Source of the DNA: Flavobacterium urumqiense
GTDB lineage: Bacteria; Bacteroidota; Bacteroidia; Flavobacteriales; Flavobacteriaceae
DNA length: 64,000 nucleotides
Assembly (NCBI RefSeq): GCF_900108015.1
Contig: NZ_FNVP01000001.1
Coordinates: forward strand, 124,001-188,000
Direction of reading: 5' to 3'
In this document: piece after piece, positions 26,264 to 35,755 of the stretch
How positions within the stretch are numbered: the stretch's first letter is position 1
Layout: every line of letters starts with the position of its first letter
Made by a program: the position numbers and the translations under genes
Notes under the pieces: model-generated
Databases searched by the model: none
What the model saw: only the letters and a program-made list of their open reading frames with translations
Told to the model about the DNA's origin: nothing

Positions 26264-28567
26264 ATGAACCAAGATTATATAAAGCCGGACAATTGGTCGA
26301 TCATTGAAGAAGGATTTGATGTAGAGAGCGTAAAATCATCTGAGAGTCTTTTCAGCATTGGTAACGGAGCGATGGGACAACGTGCGAATTTTGAAGAAAA
26401 TTATACCGGTGAAACATTTCAAGGAAGTTATATTGCCGGAATATATTATCCTGATAAAACCAAAGTGGGTTGGTGGAAAAATGGATATCCTGAATATTTT
26501 GCCAAAGTTTTGAATGCTCCAAATTGGATTGGAATCAACATCGAAATCAACGGCGAAAACTTGGATTTGAATACGTGTAAATCAGTTACAAATTTTCGTC
26601 GGGAATTAAATATGAAAGAAGGCTGGTACGACCGTTCCTTTGAGGCGACTCTAAAAAACGGAACTGAAATTTCAGTAAATATCCGTCGTTTCCTATCTAT
26701 AGTTCTAGATGAAGTTGGCATCATCAATTATGAAATCATACCTTTAAATAAAGATGCCAAAATAATTTACAAACCTTACATAGATGCTGGGGTATCCAAT
26801 GAGGACGCTAACTGGGAAGAAAAATTCTGGGAACCACTAGATGTAAAAAAGGCAGGAAACGAGGGTTTCATAACTGCACAAACATTCAAAACGCATTTCA
26901 AGGTAACTACTTTTATGCAAAACAGTATTCTGATTAATGGGGAAAAAACAAGTATTTCTCCTTCAAGTATCGAAGCTGTTTCGGATAAAATTAAATTTAA
27001 TTATGACGTTGTTGTGGCTCAAGGCCAAAAATCATCTATCCAAAAAATTGGTGGTTACACCGTTTCTTTAAATCATGCAAATACGCAAACTGCCGCCGAA
27101 AAAGTAATCCAAACAGCACTTGCAAAAGGGTACGATACTATGTTACAAGACCAAATTAATGCTTGGGCAAAAATTTGGGAAATGTCTGATATTACGATTG
27201 AAGGTGACGTGAAAGCGCAACAAGGAATTCGTTTCAATATTTTTCAGTTGAATCAGACCTATTTGGGAAAAGATTCTCGTTTGAATATTGGACCAAAAGG
27301 ATTCACAGGAGAAAAATATGGGGGATCTACTTATTGGGATACTGAAGCCTATTGCATTCCGTTTTACATGGCGACCAAAGACCAAGAAGTGGCACGAAAC
27401 TTATTGACGTACCGCTACAATCAATTAGACAAAGCTATTGAAAATGCTGCAAAATTAGGTTTTACAAACGGCGCAGCTTTGTATCCAATGGTGACGATGA
27501 ATGGCGAAGAATGCCATAACGAATGGGAAATTACATTTGAAGAAATTCATAGAAACGGAGCTATTGCATTTGCCATCTATAACTTTTATAGATACACTGG
27601 CGATTACAGTTATATTCCAGAAAAAGGACTGGAAGTATTGATAGGGATTGCACGTTTCTGGCATCAAAGAGCGAATTTCTCGACTAATCTTGATAAATAT
27701 GTAATCCTAGGAGTTACAGGACCAAACGAATATGAAAACAACGTAAACAATAATTTCTATACCAATTATATTGCAAAATGGTGTTTGGATTACACATACG
27801 AACAGATTCAAAAAGTATCATTAGAATATCCATCGGATCATAAAAGAATTACTGAAAAAGTAAAAATCGCTGAAACGGAATTACAGTCTTGGAAAAAAGT
27901 TGCTGATAATATGTACTTCCCTTTTTCGGAAGAGCATAATGTTTACCTGCAACAAGATGGATTTTTGGATAAAGATTTAGTTAGAGTAGCTGATTTAGAC
28001 AAAAGCCAAAGACCAATAAACCAAAAATGGTCTTGGGACAGAATTCTACGTTCCCCTTATATTAAACAAGCCGATGTTTTGCAGTGTTTCTATTTTTTTG
28101 AAGATCATTTTTCTAAGGAACAACTAAAAAATAATTTTGAATTTTACGAATCATTTACGGTTCATGAAAGTTCACTTTCGCCATGCGTACACTCGATTCA
28201 GGCTGCTTTATTAGACAAAATGGATATGGCCTATACGTTCTATTTGAGAACTTCACGTCTTGATTTAGATGATTACAATAAAGAAGTAGAAGAAGGTTGT
28301 CATATCACCTCAATGGCCGGAACTTGGATGAGTATCGTTGAAGGTTTTGGAGGAATGAGAATTAAAGACGATAAACTTCATTTTTCTCCAAAAATCCCGA
28401 AAGAATGGAACGGCTATTCCTTTAAAATAAATTTCAGAAATCAAATTTTGAAAGTGGACATTACTCATGAAGAAACTTCATTTTCAATCGATGGTCAAAA
28501 AGAGCTGTCAATAATTGTCAATGGAAAGGCAATTGTTGTTTTGGCTAATAAATCAGTATCCGTGTAA
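26264..28567 (+). CDS. mapA: GH65 maltose phosphorylase
   Basis: 767 residues, standard for the family. It splits maltose with phosphate into glucose and beta-glucose-1-phosphate. N-terminal domain with SLFSIGNGAMGQRANFEE, then the (alpha/alpha)6 barrel with YGGSTYWDTEAYCIPFY and the segment CHNEWEITFEEIHRNG (about residues 417-432), which contains the family's catalytic Glu. No signal peptide, so it is cytoplasmic. The adjacent pgmB and permease make maltose more likely than trehalose or kojibiose, though GH65 specificities are hard to separate by eye. The 112 bp before it are A/T-rich and contain short TAAACTT repeats. Confidence 0.9.
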   Translation: MNQDYIKPDNWSIIEEGFDVESVKSSESLFSIGNGAMGQRANFEENYTGETFQGSYIAGIYYPDKTKVGWWKNGYPEYFAKVLNAPNWIGINIEINGENLDLNTCKSVTNFRRELNMKEGWYDRSFEATLKNGTEISVNIRRFLSIVLDEVGIINYEIIPLNKDAKIIYKPYIDAGVSNEDANWEEKFWEPLDVKKAGNEGFITAQTFKTHFKVTTFMQNSILINGEKTSISPSSIEAVSDKIKFNYDVVVAQGQKSSIQKIGGYTVSLNHANTQTAAEKVIQTALAKGYDTMLQDQINAWAKIWEMSDITIEGDVKAQQGIRFNIFQLNQTYLGKDSRLNIGPKGFTGEKYGGSTYWDTEAYCIPFYMATKDQEVARNLLTYRYNQLDKAIENAAKLGFTNGAALYPMVTMNGEECHNEWEITFEEIHRNGAIAFAIYNFYRYTGDYSYIPEKGLEVLIGIARFWHQRANFSTNLDKYVILGVTGPNEYENNVNNNFYTNYIAKWCLDYTYEQIQKVSLEYPSDHKRITEKVKIAETELQSWKKVADNMYFPFSEEHNVYLQQDGFLDKDLVRVADLDKSQRPINQKWSWDRILRSPYIKQADVLQCFYFFEDHFSKEQLKNNFEFYESFTVHESSLSPCVHSIQAALLDKMDMAYTFYLRTSRLDLDDYNKEVEEGCHITSMAGTWMSIVEGFGGMRIKDDKLHFSPKIPKEWNGYSFKINFRNQILKVDITHEETSFSIDGQKELSIIVNGKAIVVLANKSVSV

Positions 28568-28634
28568 GAAAATTAATTGTTGGAACTTGTAGTCAATTCT
28601 ATCATTTAATAAGGTGCCCCTCAAGGCTCACAGA

Positions 28635-28665
28635 CAATCCCAATTTTTATTGGGATTGTTTAATT
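28635..28665 (+). terminator. Intrinsic terminator after the GH65 gene
   Basis: Stem CAATCCCAA/TTGGGATTG with a TTTTTA loop, then TTTAATT. It separates the cytoplasmic enzyme genes from the two GH13 genes. Confidence 0.8.
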
Positions 28666-28731
28666 ACCAACCGTTTTTAAAATTCAGTTTTCTGCTAACG
28701 CAAATTTAATATCCCTAAAAAGTATATAATA

Positions 28732-30609
28732 ATGAATAAAATTGGTACATTCCCGTTCATAAATAGGAGCTTTCTAAAAAAAATAATCTTATTCCTTTTC
28801 TTTATGTCTTTATCCTTAAACGCTCAAATTCAAAGGATCGAACCTCCTTTTTGGTATGCGGGTATGAACAATCCGGAATTACAAATTCTGTTTTACGGTA
28901 AAAATATAGCTGAATATCAAGTTTCAGTATCTAATGCAATAAAAATCATTAACGTTACCCGAACTGAAAATCCAAATTACATTTTCATCACAATTGATAC
29001 GAAAAAAGTGCTGGCAACTAATTTGACTTTTACTTTTAAAAACAACAATAAAGAGTCGTTCACACAAGAATATTCTCTAAAGAAAAGAAGAGAAAATTCA
29101 GCGCAACGCAAAAGTTATGATTCCTCAGATATGATGTATTTGCTGATGCCAGACCGTTTTGCGAATGGAAATAGAAATAATGATAGTGAAAACACCACAA
29201 CTGAAAAATACAATAGGGAATTACCTGGAGGCAGACATGGTGGTGACATTGAAGGGATTATAAAAAATCTGGATTACATCTCTTCTTTAGGAGCAACAAC
29301 CATATGGAGCACGCCACTTTGCGAAGACAACGACCCTTCTTTTTCGTATCACACTTACGGTCAATCTGATGTTTATAAGATAGATCCTCGTTACGGTACC
29401 AATGAAGATTATATACGTTTGTCTTCTGAAATGCATAAAAAAAACATGAAATTGGTTATGGATTATGTAACCAATCATTGGGGAATTAAACATTGGATGA
29501 TGAAAGATTTACCTACAAACGGATGGATCAATCAATTTGATAATTATACCCAAACTAATCATAAAAGAACGGTTATCAGCGATACCCATGCGTCTAAAAT
29601 TGACACAGAAACCTGCTTAAACGGATGGTTTGCACCAGCAATGCCGGATTTAAACTTATCTAATCCTTTGACATTAAAGTACCTTATCCAAAATGCCCTT
29701 TGGTGGATTGAATATGCAGATTTAGATGGTTTTAGAGTTGACACCTATAATTACTCTGATCCAGTAGGAATTGCAAAATGGACAAAATCCATTACAGATG
29801 AATATCCAAATTTTAATATCGTAGGGGAAGTTTGGATGCAAAGCCAAGCGCAAATGGCCTATTGGCAAAAAGACAGCAAAATAAGCCAAATTCAAAATTA
29901 TAATTCCCATTTACCAAGTGTAATGGACTTTACATTATATGAGGCAACAACAAAAGTTTTCAATGAAGATGATGGCTCTTGGGACAAAGGAATGATAAAA
30001 TTCTATGACAATTTTACCAATGACTTTCTGTATCCTAACATCAACAATATGTTGGTTTTTGTTGAAAACCACGACACCAATCGGTTCAATCAGACGTACG
30101 GAAACGACATTAGAAAATATAAAATGGCAATGAGTTTACTGGCAACCATCCGTGGAATTCCGCAATTATATTACGGAAGCGAAATTGGCATGACAGGCGA
30201 TAAAAACAAAGGTGATGGAGATATTCGCCAAGACTTTCCGGGCGGCTGGGAAGGAGACCAAAACAATGCTTTTATAAAAGAAGGAAGAACTCCTGGGCAA
30301 CGTGAATATTTCGATTTTACGGCTAAGTTATTCAATTGGAGAAAAAGCAAATCAGTAGTTCATTTTGGAAAAATGACACATTTTATTCCAGAGAATAATG
30401 TCTATACCTATTTTAGATACAATGCCAATGAAACTGTTATGGTTTTAATAAACAACAGTAATGAAACCCATAAAATAAACACACATCGTTTCAAAGAAAA
30501 CATCAAAGATTTTAAAACCGGAAAGGATGTAATTTCGGAATTAACATTTGATGTTACAAACGAAATTATTATTGAACCAAAATCAGTTTTGATTTTAGAG
30601 TTGAAATAA
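28732..30609 (+). CDS. GH13 neopullulanase/cyclomaltodextrinase-like amylase (SusA-like)
   Basis: 625 residues with a signal peptide ending near LSLNAQ (about residue 31 from the annotated start; a later ATG would trim the N-region). Residues about 35-120 form the N-terminal sandwich of cyclomaltodextrinases (RIEPPFWYAGMNNPELQILF). The GH13 barrel then has MPDRFANGN, nucleophile Asp337 (DGFRVDTY), acid/base Glu366 (GEVWMQ) and Asp448 (ENHDTNR). In Bacteroides SusA is the periplasmic neopullulanase that trims imported oligosaccharides; the absence of a lipobox and of a T9SS tail fits a periplasmic location here. Confidence 0.9.
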   Translation: MNKIGTFPFINRSFLKKIILFLFFMSLSLNAQIQRIEPPFWYAGMNNPELQILFYGKNIAEYQVSVSNAIKIINVTRTENPNYIFITIDTKKVLATNLTFTFKNNNKESFTQEYSLKKRRENSAQRKSYDSSDMMYLLMPDRFANGNRNNDSENTTTEKYNRELPGGRHGGDIEGIIKNLDYISSLGATTIWSTPLCEDNDPSFSYHTYGQSDVYKIDPRYGTNEDYIRLSSEMHKKNMKLVMDYVTNHWGIKHWMMKDLPTNGWINQFDNYTQTNHKRTVISDTHASKIDTETCLNGWFAPAMPDLNLSNPLTLKYLIQNALWWIEYADLDGFRVDTYNYSDPVGIAKWTKSITDEYPNFNIVGEVWMQSQAQMAYWQKDSKISQIQNYNSHLPSVMDFTLYEATTKVFNEDDGSWDKGMIKFYDNFTNDFLYPNINNMLVFVENHDTNRFNQTYGNDIRKYKMAMSLLATIRGIPQLYYGSEIGMTGDKNKGDGDIRQDFPGGWEGDQNNAFIKEGRTPGQREYFDFTAKLFNWRKSKSVVHFGKMTHFIPENNVYTYFRYNANETVMVLINNSNETHKINTHRFKENIKDFKTGKDVISELTFDVTNEIIIEPKSVLILELK

Positions 30610-30657
30610 TTCAAACCTAATAAGGCAGTTAAGAAAATAATCATTTAATTATAGAAA

Positions 30658-32316
30658 ATGAAAAAATATTCAATTCCACTTTTACTATTAACCATGACAA
30701 TTCTAAGCAGTTGCTCCATTACAAAAACAGTTTCTGAGAGTACCAAAACACCTTTCGTTTGGGAAGGAGCGAATGTTTATTTTCTAATGACGGACCGTTT
30801 TAATAATGGTGATACTTCAAATGATATAAACTTCAACAGAACTAAAACACCGGGGAAACTTCGTGGTTTTGAAGGAGGAGATATCATAGGAATTTCTAAA
30901 AAAATAGAGGAAGGCTATTTTGACAAACTGGGAATTAATGCTATTTGGTTTACACCAATTGTAGAACAAATTCACGATGGTGTTGATGAAGGAACGGGTT
31001 TAAGCTATGCCTTTCATGGGTATTGGGCCCGAGATTGGACAAATTTGGACCCTAACTTTGGAACAAAAGAAGACTTAAAAGCATTAGTAGAAAAAGCACA
31101 CGCCCACGGAATCCGAATCATTCTTGACGGGGTGATCAATCATACAGGACCGGTAACGGCTGAGGATACGGTTTGGCCAAATGACTGGGTGAGAACAGGA
31201 CCAACTTGTGATTATAAATCCTTCGTAAATACAACTGCCTGCACATTAGTAGAGAATCTTCCGGATGTAAAAACAGAAAGTATGGAAAATGTGGATTTAC
31301 CTCCTTTTTTAATCGAAAAATGGAAAAAAGAAGGACGTTACAACCAAGAAATGAAAGAATTGGATGTATTTTTTGCCCGTACCGGTTATCCTCGAGCGCC
31401 CAAATATTACATCATTAAATGGTTGACTGATTATATTGCCGATTACGGAATTGACGGCTACAGAGCCGATACTGCAAAGCATACTGAGGAAACGGTTTGG
31501 GGTGATTTTAAAACACAATGTAATTATGCCTTTACAACTTGGAAGAAAAACAATCCTGCAAAAGTGTTAGACAACAATTCTTTTTATACAATTGCAGAAG
31601 TGTATAATTATGGAATAAGTGCAGGACAAACTTTTGATTTTGGAGATAAAAAAGTCAATTATTATGAAAATGGCTTCAACAACATGATCAATTTCGAATT
31701 CAAATGGGATGCGCAAAAAGACTATGAATTTATATTCTCCAAGTATTCTGATAAGCTAAACAATGACTTGAAAGGATATAGTGTTTTAAACTATTTGTCT
31801 TCGCATGATGACGGCGGACCTTTTGATGCCAAAAGAACAAAAAGCAAAGAAGCAGGAACTAAATTATTATTAAGTCCCGGACTTTCTCAAGTATATTACG
31901 GTGATGAAAGTGCGCGTTCTTTAGTGGTTGAAGGCACTCAAGGTGATGCGACATTGCGTTCGTTTATGAATTGGGATACTATTAAATCAAATCCTTCAAC
32001 ACAAAAAACGTTGTTGCATTGGCAGAAATTAGGACAATTCAGAAAAAATCATCCTTCAGTAGGTGCCGGAATCCACAAACAAATTTCGGCTCAGCCGTAT
32101 GTTTTTTCCAGAACTTTTGCTCAAGGTGAATTTACAGACAAAGTAGTAATTGGATTGGATTTGGCAATTGGATTAAAAGAACTTACTGTAGGTTCTATTT
32201 TCAGTAATGGAACGACCGTAATGGATACCTATTCTGGCAAAGAAGCAATAGTTTCCAATAGAAAAGTAAGTATCGATTCAGAATTTGATATTGTTTTATT
32301 GGAATTGAAAAAATAG
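30658..32316 (+). CDS. GH13 alpha-amylase lipoprotein
   Basis: 552 residues. The signal peptide ends in a lipobox (LSSC, lipidated Cys19). The mature start SITKTVSES lacks an obvious acidic surface-export tag, so the side of the outer membrane it faces is unclear. The GH13 barrel contains YFLMTDRFNNGD, nucleophile Asp271 (DGYRADTAKH), acid/base Glu314 (IAEVYNY) and Asp384 (SSHDDGG). A long loop between about residues 165 and 245 carries two Cys. It follows the SusA-like gene by 48 bp and is closed by a terminator. Probably cleaves starch or maltodextrins at the envelope. Confidence 0.9.
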   Translation: MKKYSIPLLLLTMTILSSCSITKTVSESTKTPFVWEGANVYFLMTDRFNNGDTSNDINFNRTKTPGKLRGFEGGDIIGISKKIEEGYFDKLGINAIWFTPIVEQIHDGVDEGTGLSYAFHGYWARDWTNLDPNFGTKEDLKALVEKAHAHGIRIILDGVINHTGPVTAEDTVWPNDWVRTGPTCDYKSFVNTTACTLVENLPDVKTESMENVDLPPFLIEKWKKEGRYNQEMKELDVFFARTGYPRAPKYYIIKWLTDYIADYGIDGYRADTAKHTEETVWGDFKTQCNYAFTTWKKNNPAKVLDNNSFYTIAEVYNYGISAGQTFDFGDKKVNYYENGFNNMINFEFKWDAQKDYEFIFSKYSDKLNNDLKGYSVLNYLSSHDDGGPFDAKRTKSKEAGTKLLLSPGLSQVYYGDESARSLVVEGTQGDATLRSFMNWDTIKSNPSTQKTLLHWQKLGQFRKNHPSVGAGIHKQISAQPYVFSRTFAQGEFTDKVVIGLDLAIGLKELTVGSIFSNGTTVMDTYSGKEAIVSNRKVSIDSEFDIVLLELKK

Positions 32317-32343
32317 AAATCTAAATCTTTACAAAATAGAATC

Positions 32344-32378
32344 AAAAACGTCTTTAGAAATGAAGGCGTTTTTTTTAT
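32344..32378 (+). terminator. Intrinsic terminator of the GH13 pair
   Basis: Stem AAAACGTCTT/AAGGCGTTTT (one T-G pair) with an 8-nt loop and eight T. The ATG at 32360 lies inside this hairpin and is therefore not used as a start. Confidence 0.85.
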
Positions 32379-32404
32379 GTTTACCTTTACAGAAAATAAA
32401 CAAA

Positions 32405-33082
32405 ATGCTCAAAATCGGTCATCGTGGTGCCAAAGGACATGAATCGGAAAACACATTGATTTCCTTCCAAAAAGCATTAAACATGCAAGTAGACGGAATT
32501 GAACTGGATGTACATCTGAGTGCTGATGGCGAATTGATGGTTATTCATGATGAAACAATTGACAGAACGACCAATGGAAAAGGTTTTGTAAATAAACTAT
32601 CTTTGCGCGAATTGAAGACTTTTCAAATTGATGATAAGCATCAAATTCCAATGCTAAAGGAAGTTTTTGATCTGGTAAACCAAGACTGTTTTATCAATAT
32701 TGAACTCAAAAGTTATGATGCCGCAGAGAAAGTAGTTTCCCTTATTGAGAAATATGTAACTAAAAAAGGATGGAAATACGACCGTTTTTTAGTTTCCAGT
32801 TTTGATTGGAATGCCCTGCAACAAGTTCGGTTTTTAAATGAAGAAATTCCTATTGGTATTTTAACAGAAACTGATTTAGATTTGGCTTTGGCTTTTGCCA
32901 AATTCATTCAGGCAAAATCAATCCATCCCTATTTCCATTTATTGACAAAAGAGAATACGGCAAAAATCCAGGAAAAAGGAATTCAGGTTTACCCTTGGAC
33001 CATTAATGAAATAGAAGATATCCAAAAAATAATAGCTTTCAATGTAAACGGAATTATTACAGATTTCCCAAATAGAATATGA
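32405..33082 (+). CDS. Glycerophosphodiester phosphodiesterase family protein
   Basis: 225 residues from ATG 32405 (MLKIGHRGAKGHESENTL). The upstream ATG at 32360 is rejected because it sits in a terminator stem. The GDPD hallmarks are all visible: catalytic His in GHRGAKGHESENT, metal ligands in IELDVHLSADGELMVIHD, and the TIM-barrel end YPWTINEIEDIQ and NVNGIITDFPN. It hydrolyses glycerophosphodiesters to glycerol-3-phosphate and an alcohol. No signal peptide, so cytoplasmic. Stands alone between two terminated units. Confidence 0.92.
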   Translation: MLKIGHRGAKGHESENTLISFQKALNMQVDGIELDVHLSADGELMVIHDETIDRTTNGKGFVNKLSLRELKTFQIDDKHQIPMLKEVFDLVNQDCFINIELKSYDAAEKVVSLIEKYVTKKGWKYDRFLVSSFDWNALQQVRFLNEEIPIGILTETDLDLALAFAKFIQAKSIHPYFHLLTKENTAKIQEKGIQVYPWTINEIEDIQKIIAFNVNGIITDFPNRI

Positions 33083-33121
33083 ACCAAAATTTGACATTAT
33101 TATTTCCATTTTTCCAAATAG

Positions 33122-33170
33122 GATTTTATTTTTAAACCATTAAGTGAGTTAAGTCAATTAAGTAGCTAGC
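33122..33170 (+). repeat. Left terminal array: TTAAG every 9 bp
   Basis: TTAAG at 33140, 33149 and 33158 (exact 9-bp steps), followed by AGCTAGC at 33164-33170. The 23 bp 33131-33153 match the reverse complement of 33604-33626 at 20 positions. Confidence 0.75.
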
Positions 33171-33185
33171 TAAATAGTACAATTT

Positions 33186-33593
33186 ATGACAAAAAAAGAG
33201 ATAACGCAATTATCCTATGAAATTATTGGTTACGCCATAAAAGTTCACAAAAAACTAGGACCAGGTTTATTAGAAAAAATTTATGAAGAATGCTTAAAAT
33301 ATGAGTTAGAAAAAAACGGGTACAATGTTAAGCAACAATTTAATGTAGAAATCGATTACTACGATTTAGAACTAGCACATCCATTACGATTAGATTTATT
33401 AGTAAATGATTGTATTATTGTAGAGTTAAAAACAGTTGAAAAATTCCACCCCATTGATGAAGCCAAATTATTAAAGTACATGAAACTATTAAGTGTTCCA
33501 CAAGGATTACTTATTAATTTTAACACTACCAACATCACAAAATCGTGCAAACCCTTAATAAACGAATATTTTTCAAGGCTAGCTGATGATTAA
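33186..33593 (+). CDS. GxxExxY family protein (PD-(D/E)XK nuclease-like)
   Basis: 135 residues. The family name motif is present as GLLEKIY (residues 28-34), preceded by the YEIIGYAIKVHKKLGPG helix. A PD-(D/E)XK-type core follows: RLDLLVNDCIIVELKT, with Asp, Glu and Lys placed as in nucleases of that fold, and a C-terminal KLLKYMKLLSVPQGLLINF. The biochemical function of the family is unknown. The gene is bracketed by inverted arrays of TTAAG spaced by 9 bp, and it interrupts two unrelated housekeeping genes. The right-hand array begins 1 bp after its stop codon. Confidence 0.9.
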   Translation: MTKKEITQLSYEIIGYAIKVHKKLGPGLLEKIYEECLKYELEKNGYNVKQQFNVEIDYYDLELAHPLRLDLLVNDCIIVELKTVEKFHPIDEAKLLKYMKLLSVPQGLLINFNTTNITKSCKPLINEYFSRLADD

Positions 33594-33635
33594 ACTTAAA
33601 AATCTTAACTTTCTTAATGGTTAAAAAAATGAATC
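33578..33635 (-). repeat. Right terminal array: inverted TTAAG every 9 bp
   Basis: CTTAA (the complement of TTAAG) at 33595, 33604 and 33613, in exact 9-bp steps, and GCTAGCT at 33578-33584 within the end of the coding region. It is a mirror image of the left array. Confidence 0.75.
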
Positions 33636-34837
33636 AGAATTTTGATATAATAATAGTAGGAGGTGGCGCAGCAGGTTTTTTTACGGCAATAAATATTGTG
33701 GATAAAAACCCAAAATTAAAAGTTGCCATTCTGGAACGCGGTGCAGAAGTATTGAATAAAGTTCGTATTTCTGGTGGCGGAAGATGCAACGTGACGCACG
33801 CTTGTTTTGAGCCTAATGAATTGGTTAAGTTTTACCCGCGTGGCGAGAAAGAATTACGCGGACCTTTTCATCAGTTTAGTTCTGGTGATACGATTGAATG
33901 GTTTGAAAAACATGGCGTAGAACTCAAAATTGAAGCGGACGGACGAATGTTTCCCATTTCTAATTCTTCGCAAACCATTATCGATTGTTTCTTGACGGCT
34001 ACTCAAAAACTAGGAATTGCAGTGCTTACGGGGCAAAGTGTACAATCTATTTTTAAGAAAGAAAACACATGGAAAATAGAAACGCAAAGTGAAAATTATC
34101 TTGCCGAAAAACTAATTCTGGCTACAGGAAGCAATCCTAAAGTTTGGGAAATGCTTCAAACTTTTGGTCACGCTGTCGTCAACCCGGTTCCTTCCCTGTT
34201 CACTTTTAATATCAAAGATTCAAGAATAAAAGAATTGCCCGGAGTTGCAGCTCAAGTTACTGTAAAAGTAAAAGATACCAAACTCACATCAACAGGACCT
34301 CTGTTGATCACGCACTGGGGAATGAGTGGCCCGGCGATATTGAAACTCTCTGCTTGGGGCGCTCGCATCTTGCATGACAAAAATTACCAGTTTACCATTT
34401 TTGTAAATTGGTTGAATGATGAAGACACCGCGGATGTTGAGAAAAAGCTAAAAGACTTAAAACAAGAACACGCTAAAAAATCCGTTTCTAAAAAATCCCC
34501 TTTTGAATTAACCAATAGATTATGGGAAAGTTTAGTGCTCGCTTCAGGAATTGAAGCAGAGACAAAATGGGCCGATTTGTCTAAAACACAATTGCAAAAT
34601 TTAGCGAATCAATTGACTAATTGTACTTTTCAAGTCAACGGAAAAAGCACGTTTAAAGAAGAATTTGTGACTGCCGGCGGAATTGATTTAAAAGAAATTA
34701 ATTTCAAAACCATGGAAAGTAAACTGCATGAAAACTTATATTTTGCAGGTGAAATCGTCAATATTGATGCTATTACCGGTGGATTTAACTTTCAGAATGC
34801 TTGGACTAGCGGGTTTATTGTGGCGAATGCTGTATAA
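33629..34837 (+). CDS. HI0933/BaiN-like flavoprotein (NAD(P)/FAD-dependent oxidoreductase)
   Basis: 402 residues from ATG 33629 (MNQNFDIIIVGGGAAG). An in-frame ATG at 33617 falls inside the right repeat array of the GxxExxY element, so the later start is preferred. FAD is bound by the Rossmann motif GGGAAGFFTA and the family signature VRISGGGRCNVTHACFEP. LATGSNPKVWEM and the C-terminal ITGGFNFQNAWTSGFI close the fold. The family (YhiN, HI0933) is widespread; BaiN reduces bile-acid intermediates, but most members have no known substrate. No signal peptide. Confidence 0.88.
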   Translation: MNQNFDIIIVGGGAAGFFTAINIVDKNPKLKVAILERGAEVLNKVRISGGGRCNVTHACFEPNELVKFYPRGEKELRGPFHQFSSGDTIEWFEKHGVELKIEADGRMFPISNSSQTIIDCFLTATQKLGIAVLTGQSVQSIFKKENTWKIETQSENYLAEKLILATGSNPKVWEMLQTFGHAVVNPVPSLFTFNIKDSRIKELPGVAAQVTVKVKDTKLTSTGPLLITHWGMSGPAILKLSAWGARILHDKNYQFTIFVNWLNDEDTADVEKKLKDLKQEHAKKSVSKKSPFELTNRLWESLVLASGIEAETKWADLSKTQLQNLANQLTNCTFQVNGKSTFKEEFVTAGGIDLKEINFKTMESKLHENLYFAGEIVNIDAITGGFNFQNAWTSGFIVANAV

Positions 34838-34961
34838 ATAAAAGTCACTAACCTGTAAAACTTTAATTAAGAGAACTTTAGTTTTTGATTAACATGAATT
34901 TATTATTCTGATTTAATTTTGATAGAATGATTTGAATATGTTTGTAATCAAAATATTACGA

Positions 34962-35702
34962 ATGATAAAAATCTACTTTTCTTTTCTATTACTGTTTTTT
35001 GTGTTTCAATCTACTTTTTCACAAACCGAAAAATTAATTGACGGCAAAGTTTTGCACGAACGATTTCCTGTCGGAAAAGTTGAAGTGGTCAATTTTAATT
35101 CTAAAAAAACTACAATTACAAATGCAGCCGGTGAATTTTCTATAGTAGTAAAAACGGGCGATGCACTCCTTTTTGTCTCAATAAACCATGATATCAAAAA
35201 AATTGTAGTGGATCAAAATACCATTGACAAAAACAATCTTCTTATTTCATTAATTCTTAAACCAGAGCAATTAGACGAAGTTGTTGTTACAAAACTGCCT
35301 TCTATTAAATGGGAAAAAGATAAGAAATGGGAACAAGGAAAGATTGATCAATACGCTGTGGAGAAAGCAGCAAGAACTCCAAAAATCCTTGGGATTAATA
35401 ATGGAACTATCGAAAACGGAATGGATTTTATGCGAATTGGCGGAATGATTTTAGGCTTATTCGTAAAAGAAAAAGAAAAAATCAAAAAAAGTCCCCCAAA
35501 AATCGAATTCATAGCATTAGCAAAAAGCAGCTGTGATCAGAAGTTTTATACAGAAACTTTAAAATTAAAACCAGATGAAATACCTCTTTTCCTTCAATTT
35601 TGCGATGCAGATCCTAAGTCGAAAACACTAATTGAAAATCACAACATACTCAGCATGATGGATTTTTTATCCACCAAGAATATTGAATTTAAGAAGCTGT
35701 AA
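34962..35702 (+). CDS. Secreted protein with a carboxypeptidase-like regulatory domain
   Basis: 246 residues from ATG 34962 (MIKIYFSFLLLFFVFQSTFSQ), which gives a clean signal peptide; in-frame alternatives at 34932 (TTG) and 34938 (ATG) would lengthen it. Residues about 25-95 are a CarboxypepD-reg-like beta-sandwich (LIDGKVLHERFPVGKVEVVN, AAGEFSIVVKTGDALLF), ending in LDEVVVTKLPSIKW, which resembles the end of the same domain in TonB receptors. The C-terminal 150 residues are mostly helical and charged, without a recognised family. No barrel follows, so it is periplasmic or attached to the outer membrane from inside. Function unknown. Confidence 0.75.
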   Translation: MIKIYFSFLLLFFVFQSTFSQTEKLIDGKVLHERFPVGKVEVVNFNSKKTTITNAAGEFSIVVKTGDALLFVSINHDIKKIVVDQNTIDKNNLLISLILKPEQLDEVVVTKLPSIKWEKDKKWEQGKIDQYAVEKAARTPKILGINNGTIENGMDFMRIGGMILGLFVKEKEKIKKSPPKIEFIALAKSSCDQKFYTETLKLKPDEIPLFLQFCDADPKSKTLIENHNILSMMDFLSTKNIEFKKL

Positions 35703-35755
35703 GACTTTGAGAAATAGATGAAATTATGATCACAAGATAAACTGAAAACTGCCAA

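Noticed and set aside
32360..32404. Upstream start for the GDPD protein
   Set aside because: The ATG lies inside the terminator stem of the preceding amylase gene.
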